Positions 22,201-33,714 of a DNA stretch of 64,000 nucleotides are shown here, piece by piece. How positions within the stretch are numbered: position 1 is the stretch's first letter; the number at the start of each line of letters is the position of its first letter. The notes beneath the pieces are model-generated. The model ran no database searches. It saw only the letters and a program-made list of their open reading frames with translations, and was not told the origin of the DNA. This stretch comes from Apostichopus japonicus (Eukaryota > Echinodermata > Holothuroidea > Aspidochirotida > Stichopodidae), in NCBI RefSeq assembly GCF_037975245.1, contig NC_092576.1:9813501-9877500 (forward strand), written 5' to 3'. Position numbers and translations under genes: made by a program.

Positions 22201-22347
22201 AGAGGAATTTTGTTTCTTACAAAACCTTTTATCTCTTTTAACATATAGTCATTGAATAACGAAAATGATAATTCCGAAGAACCAAATTATTTCAGGCTGG
22301 ATAAAGACTCTTCTTCATCGGATGATTATATTGAACACATTATTTGA
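14143..22347 (+). CDS. Receptor 1: two-Ig-domain, single-pass receptor with a tyrosine pseudokinase domain (5' end not found)
   Basis: Fourteen exons join in frame to about 633 codons: 14143-14457, 15000-15299, 15830-15880, 16557-16679, 17202-17226, 17850-17947, 18398-18559, 18984-19094, 19666-19850, 20257-20376, 20858-20969, 21417-21513, 21893-21995, 22249-22347 (TGA). All introns are GT-AG. Order: Ig, Ig, short Thr-rich stalk, TM helix, juxtamembrane with SRELPPI, kinase-like domain, acidic tail. In the kinase fold, beta-3 VAIK reads IIAKS, the N-lobe has [10 protein letters not shown], the hinge [10 protein letters not shown], and APE is kept in WLAPE. HRDLAARN is HPGLAARK and DFG is DFW, so the catalytic Asp and catalytic-loop Asn are gone and catalysis is very unlikely. 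There is no Tyr in the activation segment. The Ig exons are rich in N-x-S/T sites. A signal-peptide exon is missing, and its function is unknown. The family is like RTKs of invertebrate deuterostomes, but no orthologue is claimed. Confidence 0.9.
15000..15299 (+). CDS. Receptor 1, second Ig exon (phase 1-1)
   Basis: One hundred codons from [10 protein letters not shown] to TFEIKG. Candidate Ig cysteines lie in LIFTCQAL and NASCSAR, with an extra pair in KPNCTYEN and YANCTLS that could form a second disulphide. Several NxT/NxS sites. The donor is the weaker GTTGGT. In the left arm only the last third survives (10193 to about 10275). Confidence 0.85.
16258..16430. repeat. (AT)n microsatellite in a receptor 1 intron
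   Basis: Alternating AT blocks with TATATG and TTTATA variants. The 67-codon frame of Ile/Tyr repeats across it is an artefact. Confidence 0.88.
16557..16679 (+). CDS. Receptor 1, stalk end and transmembrane exon
   Basis: Forty-one codons: an acidic/Thr-rich start ([10 protein letters not shown]), a hydrophobic helix [20 protein letters not shown] and a basic stop-transfer KK. It fixes the topology with the Ig domains outside. The mirror copy 8654-8776 keeps the helix with a few substitutions. Confidence 0.9.
19235..19580 (+). repeat. Intronic minisatellite, about 30-bp unit, about 11 copies
   Basis: Units of the form GAAACTAGTTTTAATAAGAC plus about 10 more bases (ACAAATATTA, ATATATATT or, with a GATAAGATAAA variant, AATATGA) follow one another, with a two-unit higher-order pattern. 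It sits between the kinase exons 18984-19094 and 19666-19850. The - strand open frame of LLKLVSN-like repeats comes from this array and is not a gene. Confidence 0.9.
20257..20376 (+). CDS. Receptor 1, degenerate catalytic-loop exon (HPG, DFW)
   Basis: Forty codons starting [13 protein letters not shown] and passing [10 protein letters not shown]. Against the HRDLAARN...DFG consensus of tyrosine kinases, the HRD Asp is Gly, the Arg is Pro, the catalytic-loop Asn is Lys and the DFG Gly is Trp; the DFG Asp is kept. The changes are in an otherwise well-kept loop and the same exon of receptor 2 shows the same set. Confidence 0.92.
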
Positions 22348-22720
22348 GGCTTTTCTTGATTCTCTGGACGTTTTTTCTTGGACCTGACGAAGAGTGTTTC
22401 TTCTTGTTGGATGTTAAGATGTGAATATAACTGTGATATTTTGACCGTTTCGCTTTGGTTGGGGAACGACGAACATACATCTTACTTTTGTGGACAACAC
22501 TTTGAAATGAAATCTACTGGATTAACTTAACATGTAAAGGAAATATGATGAGGATGTCCATCTTCCGAGCTACAGATACGAAGTTTCTTTGTTCCTGGAT
22601 TATATACACAACTCTTGGAGCAGCGTCTACACTACAAAGATTAGATGCAAATATATAAGTAGTAATTTAATTAAAAAATAATCAACAAAAATAAAGTGAA
22701 ATTAAATGAAATATTGAGAA
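22348..22720 (+). other. Probable 3' UTR and poly(A) signal of receptor 1
   Basis: Non-coding sequence after the TGA stop. An AATAAA at about 22690-22695 is the first convincing hexamer. Sequence from there to 23250 holds no recognised feature. Confidence 0.5.
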
Positions 22721-23257
22721 AGAATGTGAATGGACATTGACATCGTTTGTAAAGCTTGGTTATCGTTTAGTGTTTGATCAGCCTATAAAATGATCCTAAT
22801 ATTGTGTATTATGGTATAATTTGAAGGAAAAACAAATAGTGAAAAAAAAAGAATTATTTGTAATAATGATCTCAAACGCTATCACAAGAGTGAATTTAAG
22901 GTTTGAAATCGATTTTTCGTTGATAACAGGGTTATAGTATGTTTAAGTATATCTTTAGTACATTAATTCCTACAAGGAAACATACTTTGCAGATATAACA
23001 TTTTTTTACGTTATGGGAAAATGATGGCTTAAACAATCGTCAGAGGCTAATATGGACTTAATTTCAGTTTCGCTAATTCCATAGTTTCAAGAGGGTATTA
23101 ATGCATTAATAAAAATCATTTGTACAGCGCATTAATTAATAGGTCTTAGACTTGCATAATGTTTGCTTTAAAAAGAAAAGAAAACTATTGATTTGACAAA
23201 GAAGTAGAATATTGAATACATATAGTTATCATTTAAGTTTCTTTAATAAGTTTTATT

Positions 23258-23400
23258 CGGTTTAGTTCTTTGTGGTATGACATCTGTTAAACTGAGTAGG
23301 CAGAATTCTGTCTTGATCTGCAATATTCTTTTGTGCGCCATTTTCTACACTAGCTTCATCTACTTTGCTAACAGCTTGTACAAAAAAGTTTCACTTTTAC
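23258..23400 (+). repeat. Direct repeat, copy 1 (second copy 24822-24945)
   Basis: About 125 bases starting TTAGTTCTTTGTGGTATGAC and running through TTCTACACTAGCTTCATCTA are nearly identical to the second copy about 1.56 kb away. The two copies flank the 154-bp tandem array. No coding evidence. Confidence 0.85.
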
Positions 23401-23789
23401 ATCATTCAGGAAGATCACGTAGTTATCACATGAAATCTATTTCCTCTTCGGATAGCTTCATTTAACTGCAAAAGAATAAAAATGCAGGAAAAAAATATTC
23501 AAAAAAAAAAAAGAAATTAAGAAGGCATGCAGCCATCGTTTATTCTTAGTTAAAACAGCACATTGTGATCGAAAATTGATTCGCACATTTTTTTTGTATG
23601 ATACATTAGTGAATAAAATAAATCATCCTACTAATTATCCACAAAATAACTGAACGTGTAGTAATAATTGTCAATACAAAGCTAATTAATTATCAGAAAA
23701 AAATAATAAGACATTTTTGAGTGTATAATTTGAAAAGTTGAGTACAAGTTCGTGGTCAAGTATTTTATCAAGTGTATGTACTATATTGT

Positions 23790-24400
23790 AGAATTGTTTA
23801 GCTTGACGCCTTTGTAAAACCTGTTATATCCATATGTGACCAAGTCAGGCACAGGATTTGCCATCAGGCTAAACCTATCCCTTACTTTAATTACATTTGA
23901 CCATGTAAGATGCTCTGCGCATGAGTTGTTGATGATGATTATAGAATTGTTTAGATTGGCACCTTTTGTAAAACCTTTTATATCCATATGTGACCAAGTC
24001 AGGCATAGGGTTTGACATCAGGCTAAACCTATCCCTTACTTTACTTACATTTGACCATGTAAGATGCTCTGCGCATGAGTTGTTGATGATGATTATAGAA
24101 TTGTTTAGATTGGCACCTTTTGTAAAACCTTTTATATCCATATGTGACCAAGTCAGGCACAGGGTTTGACATCAGGCTAAACCTATCCCTTACTTTAATG
24201 ATATTTTACCATGTAAGATGCTCTGCGCATGAGTTGTTTATGATGATTCTGGAATTGTTTAGATTGACGCCTTTGTTAAACCATTTATATGCATATGTGA
24301 TCAAGTCAGACACAGGGTCTGCCATCAGGCTAAAGCTATCCTTTACTTTAATTATATTTTAACATGTAAGATGCTCTGCGCATGAGTTTTTGATATTTTA
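23790..24400 (+). repeat. Tandem repeat, four copies of a 153-154 bp unit
   Basis: GAATTGTTTAG starts units at about 23791, 23944, 24098 and 24252. Each contains CATATGTGACCAAGTCAGGC and AGATGCTCTGCGCATGAGTT. The first and last units are the most diverged. Short open frames in both directions arise from the repeat. Confidence 0.92.
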
Positions 24401-24821
24401 AGCGATATGTAATAAACAAAGTTTCATTTTTCAGATGTTTTGAATTATGTTCTTTTGCCGAAACGAATGTGGAGAACAGAGTCATAGAATGCTATAATTG
24501 AGGAATATTTTTCTTACAGAAACCTTACAGTTTTATGTGGTATAATGTGCAAGAATGTTTAGAAATATCCTTTTTAGTGGCTTGCCCTATACGAAAATCA
24601 TATTTTTTTCGGGATGTTTCAATAAAAGTTACTTTGCAGTATTCTTTTCAGGAACTGAAAACCTACATTTTAGAGGCATGCAATTAATTTTAACCATAGC
24701 AATGTACCATCGGTAGGTATATAACTGAAGTATTGAGTTCCGTATAAATAATGGAATTCGATTATTTTTCATATAAGTTCTTCATTGCAGATGAGTTTTC
24801 TCTCTTAAATGAGAAAAGTTT

Positions 24822-24945
24822 TCTTCTATTAGTTCTTTGTGGTATGACATCTGTTAAAATGAGTAGGCAGAATTCTTTCTTGATCTGCAATATTCTTTTG
24901 TGCGACATTTTCTACACTAGCTTCATCTACTTTGCTAACAGTGCA
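24822..24945 (+). repeat. Direct repeat, copy 2 (first copy 23258-23400)
   Basis: Same block as at 23258, including GGTATGACATCTGTTAAA and TTGATCTGCAATATTCTTTT. It may be the boundary of a larger repeated element that encloses the 154-bp array. Confidence 0.85.
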
Positions 24946-25404
24946 GAGTCAACTAGCTCTAGGTAGGGAGTCAACTAGAGAAGGACAAAGACAGAAAAGT
25001 GTGGAGAACAGAGGTGGAAAATAGCTACGTTAAGAGGGGTGACAGAGGAGGAACAAGGGGAGATGTTGTTTTTATTGTACCGTAATCATTAAGAGGAGTA
25101 AATAATTGTAACAATCACTTGGTTACCAACTTGTGTATTGTGGTTTTTATTTTTATAATTTTGCATTTGGTTATCTAACGTGATAACCTTGTATGCTACA
25201 TGTGATCAAATCACATGCAATAAAAAATCTCTTCCAAAAATGTATTACTCATATTTCTGGGGACTTAATAACACACTTAACTTGTATTGCAACCACGTAA
25301 CCATTATCTTATGATTTGTAGTATGAAATCAAGTGAAAAGCGATAAAATAATGACACTAAGATTTATTAACACTTCGGTCGAATCATTATTGAGAAAGGT
25401 AGCT

Positions 25405-26025
25405 TCAAACTGGTAGTGTCAGTATGAGCAGTATGAATATTATGTTTCTATCAGATATAAAGGTTTGGAACTGTTTGTACTCTCAGTATGATTGCTTTAA
25501 ATGATGATATATCCAAGTCTGGTAGTGTCAGTATGAGCAGTATGAATATCATGTTTCTATCAGATATAAAGGTTGGGAACTGTTTGTACTCTTAGTATGA
25601 GTGCTTTGAAGGATGATATATCCAATACTGGTAGTGTCAGTACCAGCAGTATGAATATCATGTTTCTATCAGATATAAAGGTTAGGAACTGTTTGTAATC
25701 TCAGTATGAGTGCTTTGAAGGATGATTTGAGAGGACAGTATAGAATGGTATATAGATTTAGAATCAGATAGAGGTTTGGAAATGTTTGTACTGTCAGTAT
25801 AAGTGCTTTGAATCATGGTATGAGAGGACGGTATTGTGTAATATTAACATGAGAATCAGAGAAAGGTTAGGAACTGTTTTCACTGTCAATATGAGTGCTT
25901 TGAAGCATTATATCAGAGGACAGTATAGAGTGGTATTACCATTAGATTCAGATAAAGGTTAGGAACAGTTTGTACTGTCAATACGAGTGCTTTGAAGCAC
26001 GATATGGGAGGACGGTTTAGAGAGG
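25405..26025 (+). repeat. Tandem repeat of about 109-bp and shorter units
   Basis: CTGGTAGTGTCAGTA recurs at about 25410, 25519 and 25628 (period 109), followed by shorter units sharing AGGAACTGTTTGTACT and GAGTGCTTTGAAG. Related single or double units occur at 55715-55870 and 58830-59005. Confidence 0.88.
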
Positions 26026-28890
26026 TAACTGTCTGGCAAAGTAGACTGTTCTTTGAATTTTGCAATGTACTACGTCAATGAGGAAGGGTGGATTCATATT
26101 AACAGCAACTTTCGTTTCATCTTGTCATAGCGACGATACAAAATATTAGGTGTTTCTGTATATAATGTCTAATAATCAAGATCCAAAGTGCTTCATATAT
26201 CATATTTTCAGATTTTGAATATGATAGTATCAAGTATTCCTGTTTCACCTTTTTTTCAAAGATATTGAAAGACTGGGAATCAACAAACATATTAATTTTC
26301 AAAATGTATTACAGATGCTTCAGAAAGAATACAAAGTTAACAAAACATGTAAATGTAGTTAAATTCTCATTGTCATGATCTTTCGTGAAAATTCTGCAAA
26401 TATATATCTTTGTTCATCTTGCGTCAGTAAATTCTTTATTGGAATTGTACCTTCAGTTAAGCTTCTTCAAACTTTATATTGATACTTGATACGACAAACC
26501 ACCCCACCTACTATAACTGTTAACCTAGTCACAACCTGCATCACTATGTGCTTACTACTGAAACTGTCGTTGGACAACTCCATGGTGGCGTCTGGTCTTC
26601 TCAAGTGTTCCGACGACGAAACTTCATCTCAATAACTGCATTTTACATTTGCTTGGTACATCGTTTCACAACCAATTTCCGCCGCATATTTCCTCAAGTT
26701 CAAGCTGATGGCTTACAAACACTCATATGCGTTCTTAACTGACTGCTCATCGCCAGAATAGACAATTATTGTGTCACATAAATGAAATCTTCTTGCTTCT
26801 TTCACATTTGTAATTTTATTTAATTGTAATTGAATTTAAGTTTATTAAATGTATTCTTGGTCATATTTGCAGGTAACATCTCGGCTGATTAGAGTTGCAG
26901 CTGATCTGTTCAGTTACCTAATCTGTCATGGTGAATTATGATACTGTCAGATTACATGGTAATCTATCCACCTCGAGTCGATGTGTGAAATGCTGAACGG
27001 CCATCTTGTTTAAGAGCTTCATGGAGACAGAAAATCTCATTCTATGATTTCCATGCATTTACAGACCTTTTGGATACCTCGAAAGGTGTAAACATAAGAG
27101 CGCTGGATTCTTACAGTGAACATTTTCGTTATTCAGGCTGTCCAATTATCATGTTCAAGTCTAATTTTGTGGAATCCATGCATTATATCATTTAGTTTTC
27201 TGTAAATGTCTGTAAGAACGAGGAAAGGGTGTTTATTTCCATCTACCAGTTTCGAACATTCTTCTCAATAAAGCCATTAATATCATCTGAAAGAACAAAC
27301 AATTACAATTTTAAGTCAGTTGCTATAACTGCAGATTATAAATAGTTAGTCACTAATCAGGTGTTAATAACCGATGTTAATCAGGTGCTGGATATGACAA
27401 CTGCTAGTTATCTGGTCAGCCATCTTTGGTAAATGAACAAAAACTTAGTAAACACCTTTCCTTCTGTGCATTCGATATACTTTCTAGGTGTTCCTAGAAT
27501 ACTGATTCAAGAATAGTTTGAAGCCCTTGGCTGTACATTTAAGATTCTCTTTGTAACTTACCAAGATTAACTTTGGTCAACTTTGCACTCGGAAGTTTTA
27601 GATGTCAGATGAAGTTATGGAGTCATCATTTTTGCCTCCATTAAAAAGACATATCTGTGATGAATATGAATAAATAAAATAACAATGTTACTATGACAAT
27701 GTATAGTAGACATATAAATCTTCGTGAAACCTTCAATGAACTATTCAGGGCATACATATAACTTCAATTCCTGTAAAGAGAAACAGATAGAGAGAGAGAG
27801 CGCGCGAAAGTCTCTAAGATGCTTAATTCAATAAAAGTGAGCCTGTGACGCCACACAGTACATGTTGGTTACTGATACATATTCATTTCGCTGTGATGTA
27901 TCATCACCCAATTTGACACACTTTTCTAATGCTATTACCACTCTTTGCTGTTCTCATATATGATGCTGCGATGCATTCGTACTTACAGTGTTAACAGTTC
28001 CTAAACCTTCACATGATAAAAACAGGATATTCATGCTGTTCAGATTGACATTAAAATTGCTTTGAAGTATGATATGAAAGTAGAGTTTTATAAAGCCCCA
28101 CAAGGGTGACGTCATCGTGTAATAAGTCTACAGTCTGCTTCACGATTTCTCCTGTTCCGTGTTCTTTTACTGTTATAAACTTGCAACATGACAGAAGTAA
28201 GCCATTGCGCAATCTCAATGTGAGAATAAGGTTAATACTTCAGACAATCACTGACTTCTTTCACAAATGTAAACTGGGTCATCAATCTTCTGTCTGTTGA
28301 GAAGGACGTTAGGAAACTAGAACTAGTGTTATAATCGAAGTTTAATTATTCCTATGTTAGCTTTGTGTTAGCTATTTCATCGACACTGAGCGGCGATGAC
28401 AAGTTTAACATTTGATAGTAAGCCACGGCTGTACTTTGCCACCTCCCTAGCTCATTTTGTCTAAATTGTAAGGACGAGAGCAAGCGATCATTAAAACTAG
28501 GAAATGAAACATGATTCCCTGTTAACATTATTGAAGAGGTTTCACCAGCTGGAGCTATAAATGATTCTTGTCATGGACAAAGGTCATGGACAGGTCAATT
28601 ACGTATCGTTCGTTGTGTGTGCCAGTGAACCGAAAGGACAACAGGAAACGGTGTGTTATACAATATAGATCAGATTGTTTGTGAATTTGCCAATATGTTT
28701 CGTAGATTGTCATTTAATAAGGGCAGATAACTGACAGATAACATAGCAATTGTCTAGGAGAGAAATATACTCCACACTGCTTAGTGTACAACTTGATAAT
28801 GTATGTCTCAAACACGAGATGGATGTTTGATTATATGTCCTTTAGTTCTCTAGTGGCTGAACCATTCCTTACTCCAGGATGTTGATCACA
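26026..28890. other. Gene-poor stretch
   Basis: No open frame here has recognisable protein features, and no splice-flanked coding block could be linked. A (GA)n/(GC)n run lies at about 27788-27808. Confidence 0.5.
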
Positions 28891-28914
28891 TGGGGCGGTT
28901 TGTTGCTGGCTCGT

Positions 28915-28990
28915 AGCCAGACCGGGCACTGTCCCACCCCATCCCACCCCACCCCACATCCCACCTTCATGCCCCTTCATACCCCCAACC
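28915..28990. repeat. C-rich simple sequence (CCCACCCCATCC-like)
   Basis: Short CCCACCCCA/CCCCATCC units; a similar CCCCACTCCA run lies at 32398-32442. Both are strand-asymmetric and unlike the AT-rich surroundings. Confidence 0.7.
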
Positions 28991-29361
28991 GCCTTCAACG
29001 AGTGCAAAAGTCTTCGATCATCATGTGTACGAAAGCTATACAAGTTAACACTAAATGAGTATTGTGCCTCACTTTATATAGTTAGTGGGCGTCCAAAACA
29101 GGATACATAGCTACGAGCCTTGTCACATACATTAAATGGATACAATATATTGCACAAGAATACCAATCGGCATTTTAAATACATGGGAAACATATACAAA
29201 TGGTGGCAACGAGAGGTTTTAAGCAACACAAATTCATGATAACATAGGAATTGTATCAATGATCATACAAGAATCTTTCGTGAACGTAAAGTCTACTTCA
29301 TACAAAACTTCAACGTTGCTAAAAATCCCCCAACGGTTCGAAAATGGACGTAATTTTCGGC

Positions 29362-29400
29362 ACCTATATAAATGCAGGTGTGACGTCATCGGGAATGATA
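29362..29400 (-). promoter_or_regulatory. Possible CRE plus TATA-like pair
   Basis: A palindromic TGACGTCA occurs at about 29391-29398. Read on the - strand it lies just upstream of ATTTATATAGG (about 29363-29373), the usual order for a CRE and a TATA box. Another GGTGACGTCATCG is at about 28105-28117. No gene starts just downstream on the - strand that I can support, so chance is a real possibility. Confidence 0.2.
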
Positions 29401-30936
29401 AAATAGATGGAACTTTACTAAGATAAATGTTTATGATTGCAGGTAAAAGTCACTGGCTCTAAAGTTAACTTACAAAGTACAGATAAAAATGCAGCGAAAA
29501 AAATCTAATAAGCATGAAAAATATGAATTAGCATGGGTAATAGATTGTAAGAAAAATGTTAATATCGAAATTAAATTAAGATTACCTTTTAATATTTAAA
29601 AGATGCTAATATTTCTAGAAGAAAGTCGAATTCGGATGAAGGGTCGAATTATCCCAACATTACCCTGGTCTGTTCAATGTTTGATTATGCGATGGATTTT
29701 GCTTTAACTCTGGTTATTATCATACTTCATTTGTTTTAATAGGAAAGAAACAGGGTTCCTGTCAACAAAGTTAGTTACCTATACGCAATACTCGAAATCA
29801 CTCTAGGGGTGATGAACTAGGCAAGAGCTTTGTACACATCATAGATCAAATTATTGACAAGAGATGACTGATTCGGAGCATCGCAATAATACTGATAGGT
29901 TACACTAACACGTGAATCTCTTGACAGTTGGAAACAGCTAAATAAAGATAAAATAAAATAAAATAAATATTATAAAATACAACAGAAGATAAGTCCTGTG
30001 CTCTAACATAATAATCTTAGTTCTTGGCTACCTGAATATCCCTTCCCACGCTGGGGGTAGAATTTAGAAGCGAAAGCATCTTGTTTAATGTTTTATCCGG
30101 TTGTACTAAAAACTTTCACATTTGTTAATAACATTTTCCGATTTCCCGATTTTCAGTTTCTTTTTATATTCTAGATCTCTTCGTTAGATTGAGAAATATT
30201 GAAGTATAGTAAAAATTTAACATCCGTTTCAAACTAATTGAAAGTTATATACAAAACTAACTTGGTTTTGTTACTGCGTTTCCGCTATCTTCGTTTCAAA
30301 AACGAAAACGATATTTTTAGTTTCATTTTACTTTCAACGACTGCAGCTCCCTGCGATATATAACGCAAGTAAAGAAATGAATACATTCAGCATAAGAACT
30401 ACTTATTATCTTGTTAATTTTTTGAGCTAATTTTCTTCAATTTTAATTCTTACGTTTGGGAAGAAACTAGGGAGAGACATGCAGATGATTATATAAGGTA
30501 CGTCTTATCGAATGCCATTTGCGACAGCTGTTATCAATTTAAAATAAAGAACGATTTACATTCGACATCATAAACTACTTTTGTAGCCTACTCAAATAAT
30601 TTTAGCCACGTTACACAGAAACCAAATTAAGTATGTCCTTGTCACTTATCGTGTTTTATGATCAAGTTAAGCACAACGATTTCGTAACATTCCACACATA
30701 TGATATGTGGTTGAAAACATTTTAAGTTGCCTAGCTTATGACCCATGAAACATCCCCTTCCCAACTTTTCTAAGGAATAAGAAAATTAATATCAGAATGA
30801 TTTTGTCTGAAGTATTTACACAAAAGGAAGAACGGCTGAATATTTCACCAGAACAAGGAACGCATTTTACAGAACGAAATACAACTATAAAACATATTTA
30901 GTTTTGTTCGGAAACTACTTTCAAATGATCACAAAC

Positions 30937-31292
30937 CGTAAATTTCCAAGAAATATTGTGAAGTTGTCCTCGAGTTATTACACACATACGTTCCTTCATA
31001 CGAATAATCGACATGTTTGAACCACAAAGCATGATTCTCGGTGATAATGACACCTTTTGTGAAGCGATAATCGACCACATTTTTGCGAAATGATTTCATT
31101 TTCGTAAAGCCAAACAATATTGAGCGATGAATTCTCTACACCATTACATTTCATAGTCACTGAATCGTTGATGGTACCTTTGATCAATTCTACAGATTGT
31201 GACGCCATTATGTGTCGTTGTAAGAAGATGAAGCAAGGTAACATAGCAGAGATGAGCGACCACATGTTGATTGAGATTTTCGCCTTCTTCAT
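30937..31292 (-). pseudogene. Orphan first exon: signal peptide plus Ig domain, frameshifted
   Basis: The - strand frame opens with MKKAKISINMW and a hydrophobic stretch (LISAMLPCFIFLQ) like a signal peptide, then SVELIKGTINDSVTMKC, NIVWLYENEIISQK, i.e. the first Cys and the Trp of an Ig domain. At a run of five A (about 31078-31083) the frame is lost by one base; another frame continues NVVDYRFTKGVIITE to YEGTYVCNN and ends EIYG before a GTTTGT donor, phase 1 as in the receptor Ig exons. No matching downstream exons are found leftwards. It could be a pseudogene, or a true exon with a homopolymer sequencing error. Confidence 0.7.
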
Positions 31293-31365
31293 CGTGCTTG
31301 TTATTCATTTCTTCTTTTCAAAGAAGCTGAAATTTGTAGACAATGTTAAAATGTTCTGTCAATAA

Positions 31366-33555
31366 AAGTCGACCTCTACAGAGAAGAAAATGATCATTTC
31401 GCGAACTTCAGTCACATTTTTAATCAATCTGATAAACGAAGATGAACACTAAATGAACACTAATTGAAGTATGCACAGTTGTGCACAACGAGACGCCTAC
31501 ATTGAGCTGCTAAAATATAGCATATTTTGTAATGTAGGTTGTACTAGGCGTAGCCCGTTAGTTGTCAGTAACAGTGTTCATGAATAGCGTGTACTTTCCT
31601 TCCTGAGTTATTCAAACTAAATATAGATTGTTAAGTTATTGAAGAGAATGAAAATATTCCTGCACAAAAGTAAACACTTCACTCTAATATGAGACTGACA
31701 GAATGATAAAAATTGAAACAAAAGGGGCAATTAGAGAAGGAATGATCTATCCGATTCATTCTATTTGCATAACATAAGCAAAATAGAAACTTAAAGTAAT
31801 TACTTACTGCTGAGTTGACAGTATGCTGAGAGTTCTGCATCACAGACAACTCAATTTAATCTGTTATTGGAATACTATCAGTATTGATTGGCTAAAATTG
31901 TTTTCAAATGTTTAACAAAGAGCGAAGCTTTTATAAAATAAAGGGAATTGGAAAGTAGCGGAAGCTTGTAATGACAGCTAGGAAGTCATTGAAACCTTAA
32001 AAGGGAAGTTTTGTTTTGTAGGATACCTCAACAACTAGAGGGCGCCATTGACCAAAACAAAAGTGGAAAAGATTTGCAGTAATTGAACAACTGACTTGTT
32101 ATCTAAAACATGTTAAGTTGCCACATTACTTGTCATTTTGCCTGGTCATGACTCAGGGATACGCTGAATTTATTTAATTTAAATTCATTCATTTTGATTC
32201 TCACGTCATGCATTTATTTTTTTACAATAATCAGCTGATAAGTAGAAAGTGATAAAAGAGACATGATGTGAAGGAAGTAGAACAATTAACTGTAGTGGGC
32301 TTCACGAAGTGCTCTATTTCCCATAATTTAAGTAATTAGTTAGAGAAAATATTACAGTACGTAATAGCAATATAAACAAACACACCAAGAGAAAAACACC
32401 CCACCACACCCCACTCCACCCCACTCCACCCCACTCCACCCCTTTGTACTCTATCCCAAGACACAATTATGCCCAACCGACAACTAGCCTTCCAGGTAGC
32501 ATACGCCCATTAAAAGCCCCGTTGACTTACACACTAAATCACAAAAGTAATGTGGTCTCTAAGTCTAGATAGAAGTTTTCACTAGCTAAACGCTACCCAT
32601 CACCGGATAGCTGACAAATTGGCCTTTCTTGGCACCATCAATTTTTTGTATCATGACTGAGTAGATTTTTTGCTATCCGAGCCGGAAGTTTTCGTCACTT
32701 GTAAGCAAACCTCTTCACTCAGTGGTAAACAAATTTCCTACGCTGCTCCTGGGAGGCCTAAAGGGGTTTAAAATTGCCTCAATTGACCCAATTTTCTCAC
32801 CACATGTACTTCCATTCATGCTCTTTAACATGAAATCCACAAAAAATAGATCATGATTGATAACAGGTCACAAAGATGTTCTCCTGATGCTTTTTGGCAC
32901 TTTTCCTGAAGGAGAACAATCGAGTGGATTGATATAGACTCTAATAGGAGTATGCCACCTTAACCATGCACCATCATTCCCATCACAACTGAATACCTGT
33001 TTCCATACAATAAGAGAGTGCCGGGTTTCTTATACACAGTCTTAAAGAAAGTATGCAGACAAATGGTCAGTATTAATAAGTACTGAGGTATGATTTACTC
33101 AAGTCATATCTCAACGATCTTACACTAGGTCTGTCAATTAATGTCTTGGTTAAGGAATTCCAAAAATAAATGGCACGAAATCGAAGGCTCAACGGAGAGA
33201 AAGATGTGCGGTTTGCCGTATGTATATGAGATGATGAGGATAGTTGTAAAGAAGTTTTAGAAGGTGTTTGGTAGCAAATTGTGAGTGAAACGGTACGTCA
33301 AAGAAGCAATTCCTAGATTTATTATGTCCTGAAGTTTCAATAGATTTAGTGTTTTGAGAACAAGAACCAGTGTGATCACGCGGACCATAGTGACAGATAT
33401 GTCGGACAGCCCTTTTCTATGATGGAAGTGATTGGAATAATGACTACTATTACATCAGTTTTTGACGAAGAAAGTTTTTTTTTTTTATAACTTTCGTATT
33501 ACAACGATTAACAGGACACTCAGTACTACTGGCATATGAGAGTGATCAAGGTGGA
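31366..33555. other. Intergenic stretch with no supported gene
   Basis: Only scattered short frames. A CCCCACTCCA-type simple repeat is at 32398-32442. Confidence 0.5.
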
Positions 33556-33557
33556 TT

Positions 33558-33559
33558 TG

Positions 33560-33598
<39 letters not shown>

Positions 33599-33601
33599 TG
33601 A

Positions 33602-33632
<31 letters not shown>

Positions 33633-33674
33633 TGAATATATATATATATATTATATATTGAATATATATATATA

Positions 33675-33713
<39 letters not shown>
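33558..33713. repeat. (AT)n microsatellite with TATTGAATATA interruptions
   Basis: Four (AT)n blocks separated by TTATATATTGAATA repeats. The 81-codon frame starting here is an artefact of the repeat. Confidence 0.9.

Positions 33714-33714
<1 letters not shown>

Noticed and set aside
14143-22347. Active receptor tyrosine kinase
   Set aside because: The HRD Asp and catalytic-loop Asn are replaced and DFG is DFW, so catalysis is not supported.
23790-24400. CRISPR-like regular spacing of repeats
   Set aside because: The units are contiguous 154-bp tandem repeats without unique spacers, and this is a eukaryotic genome.
31120-31365. Plus-strand 81-codon frame with a hydrophobic stretch
   Set aside because: Antisense shadow of the minus-strand signal-peptide/Ig exon, whose Cys/Trp/Tyr pattern is the real signal.
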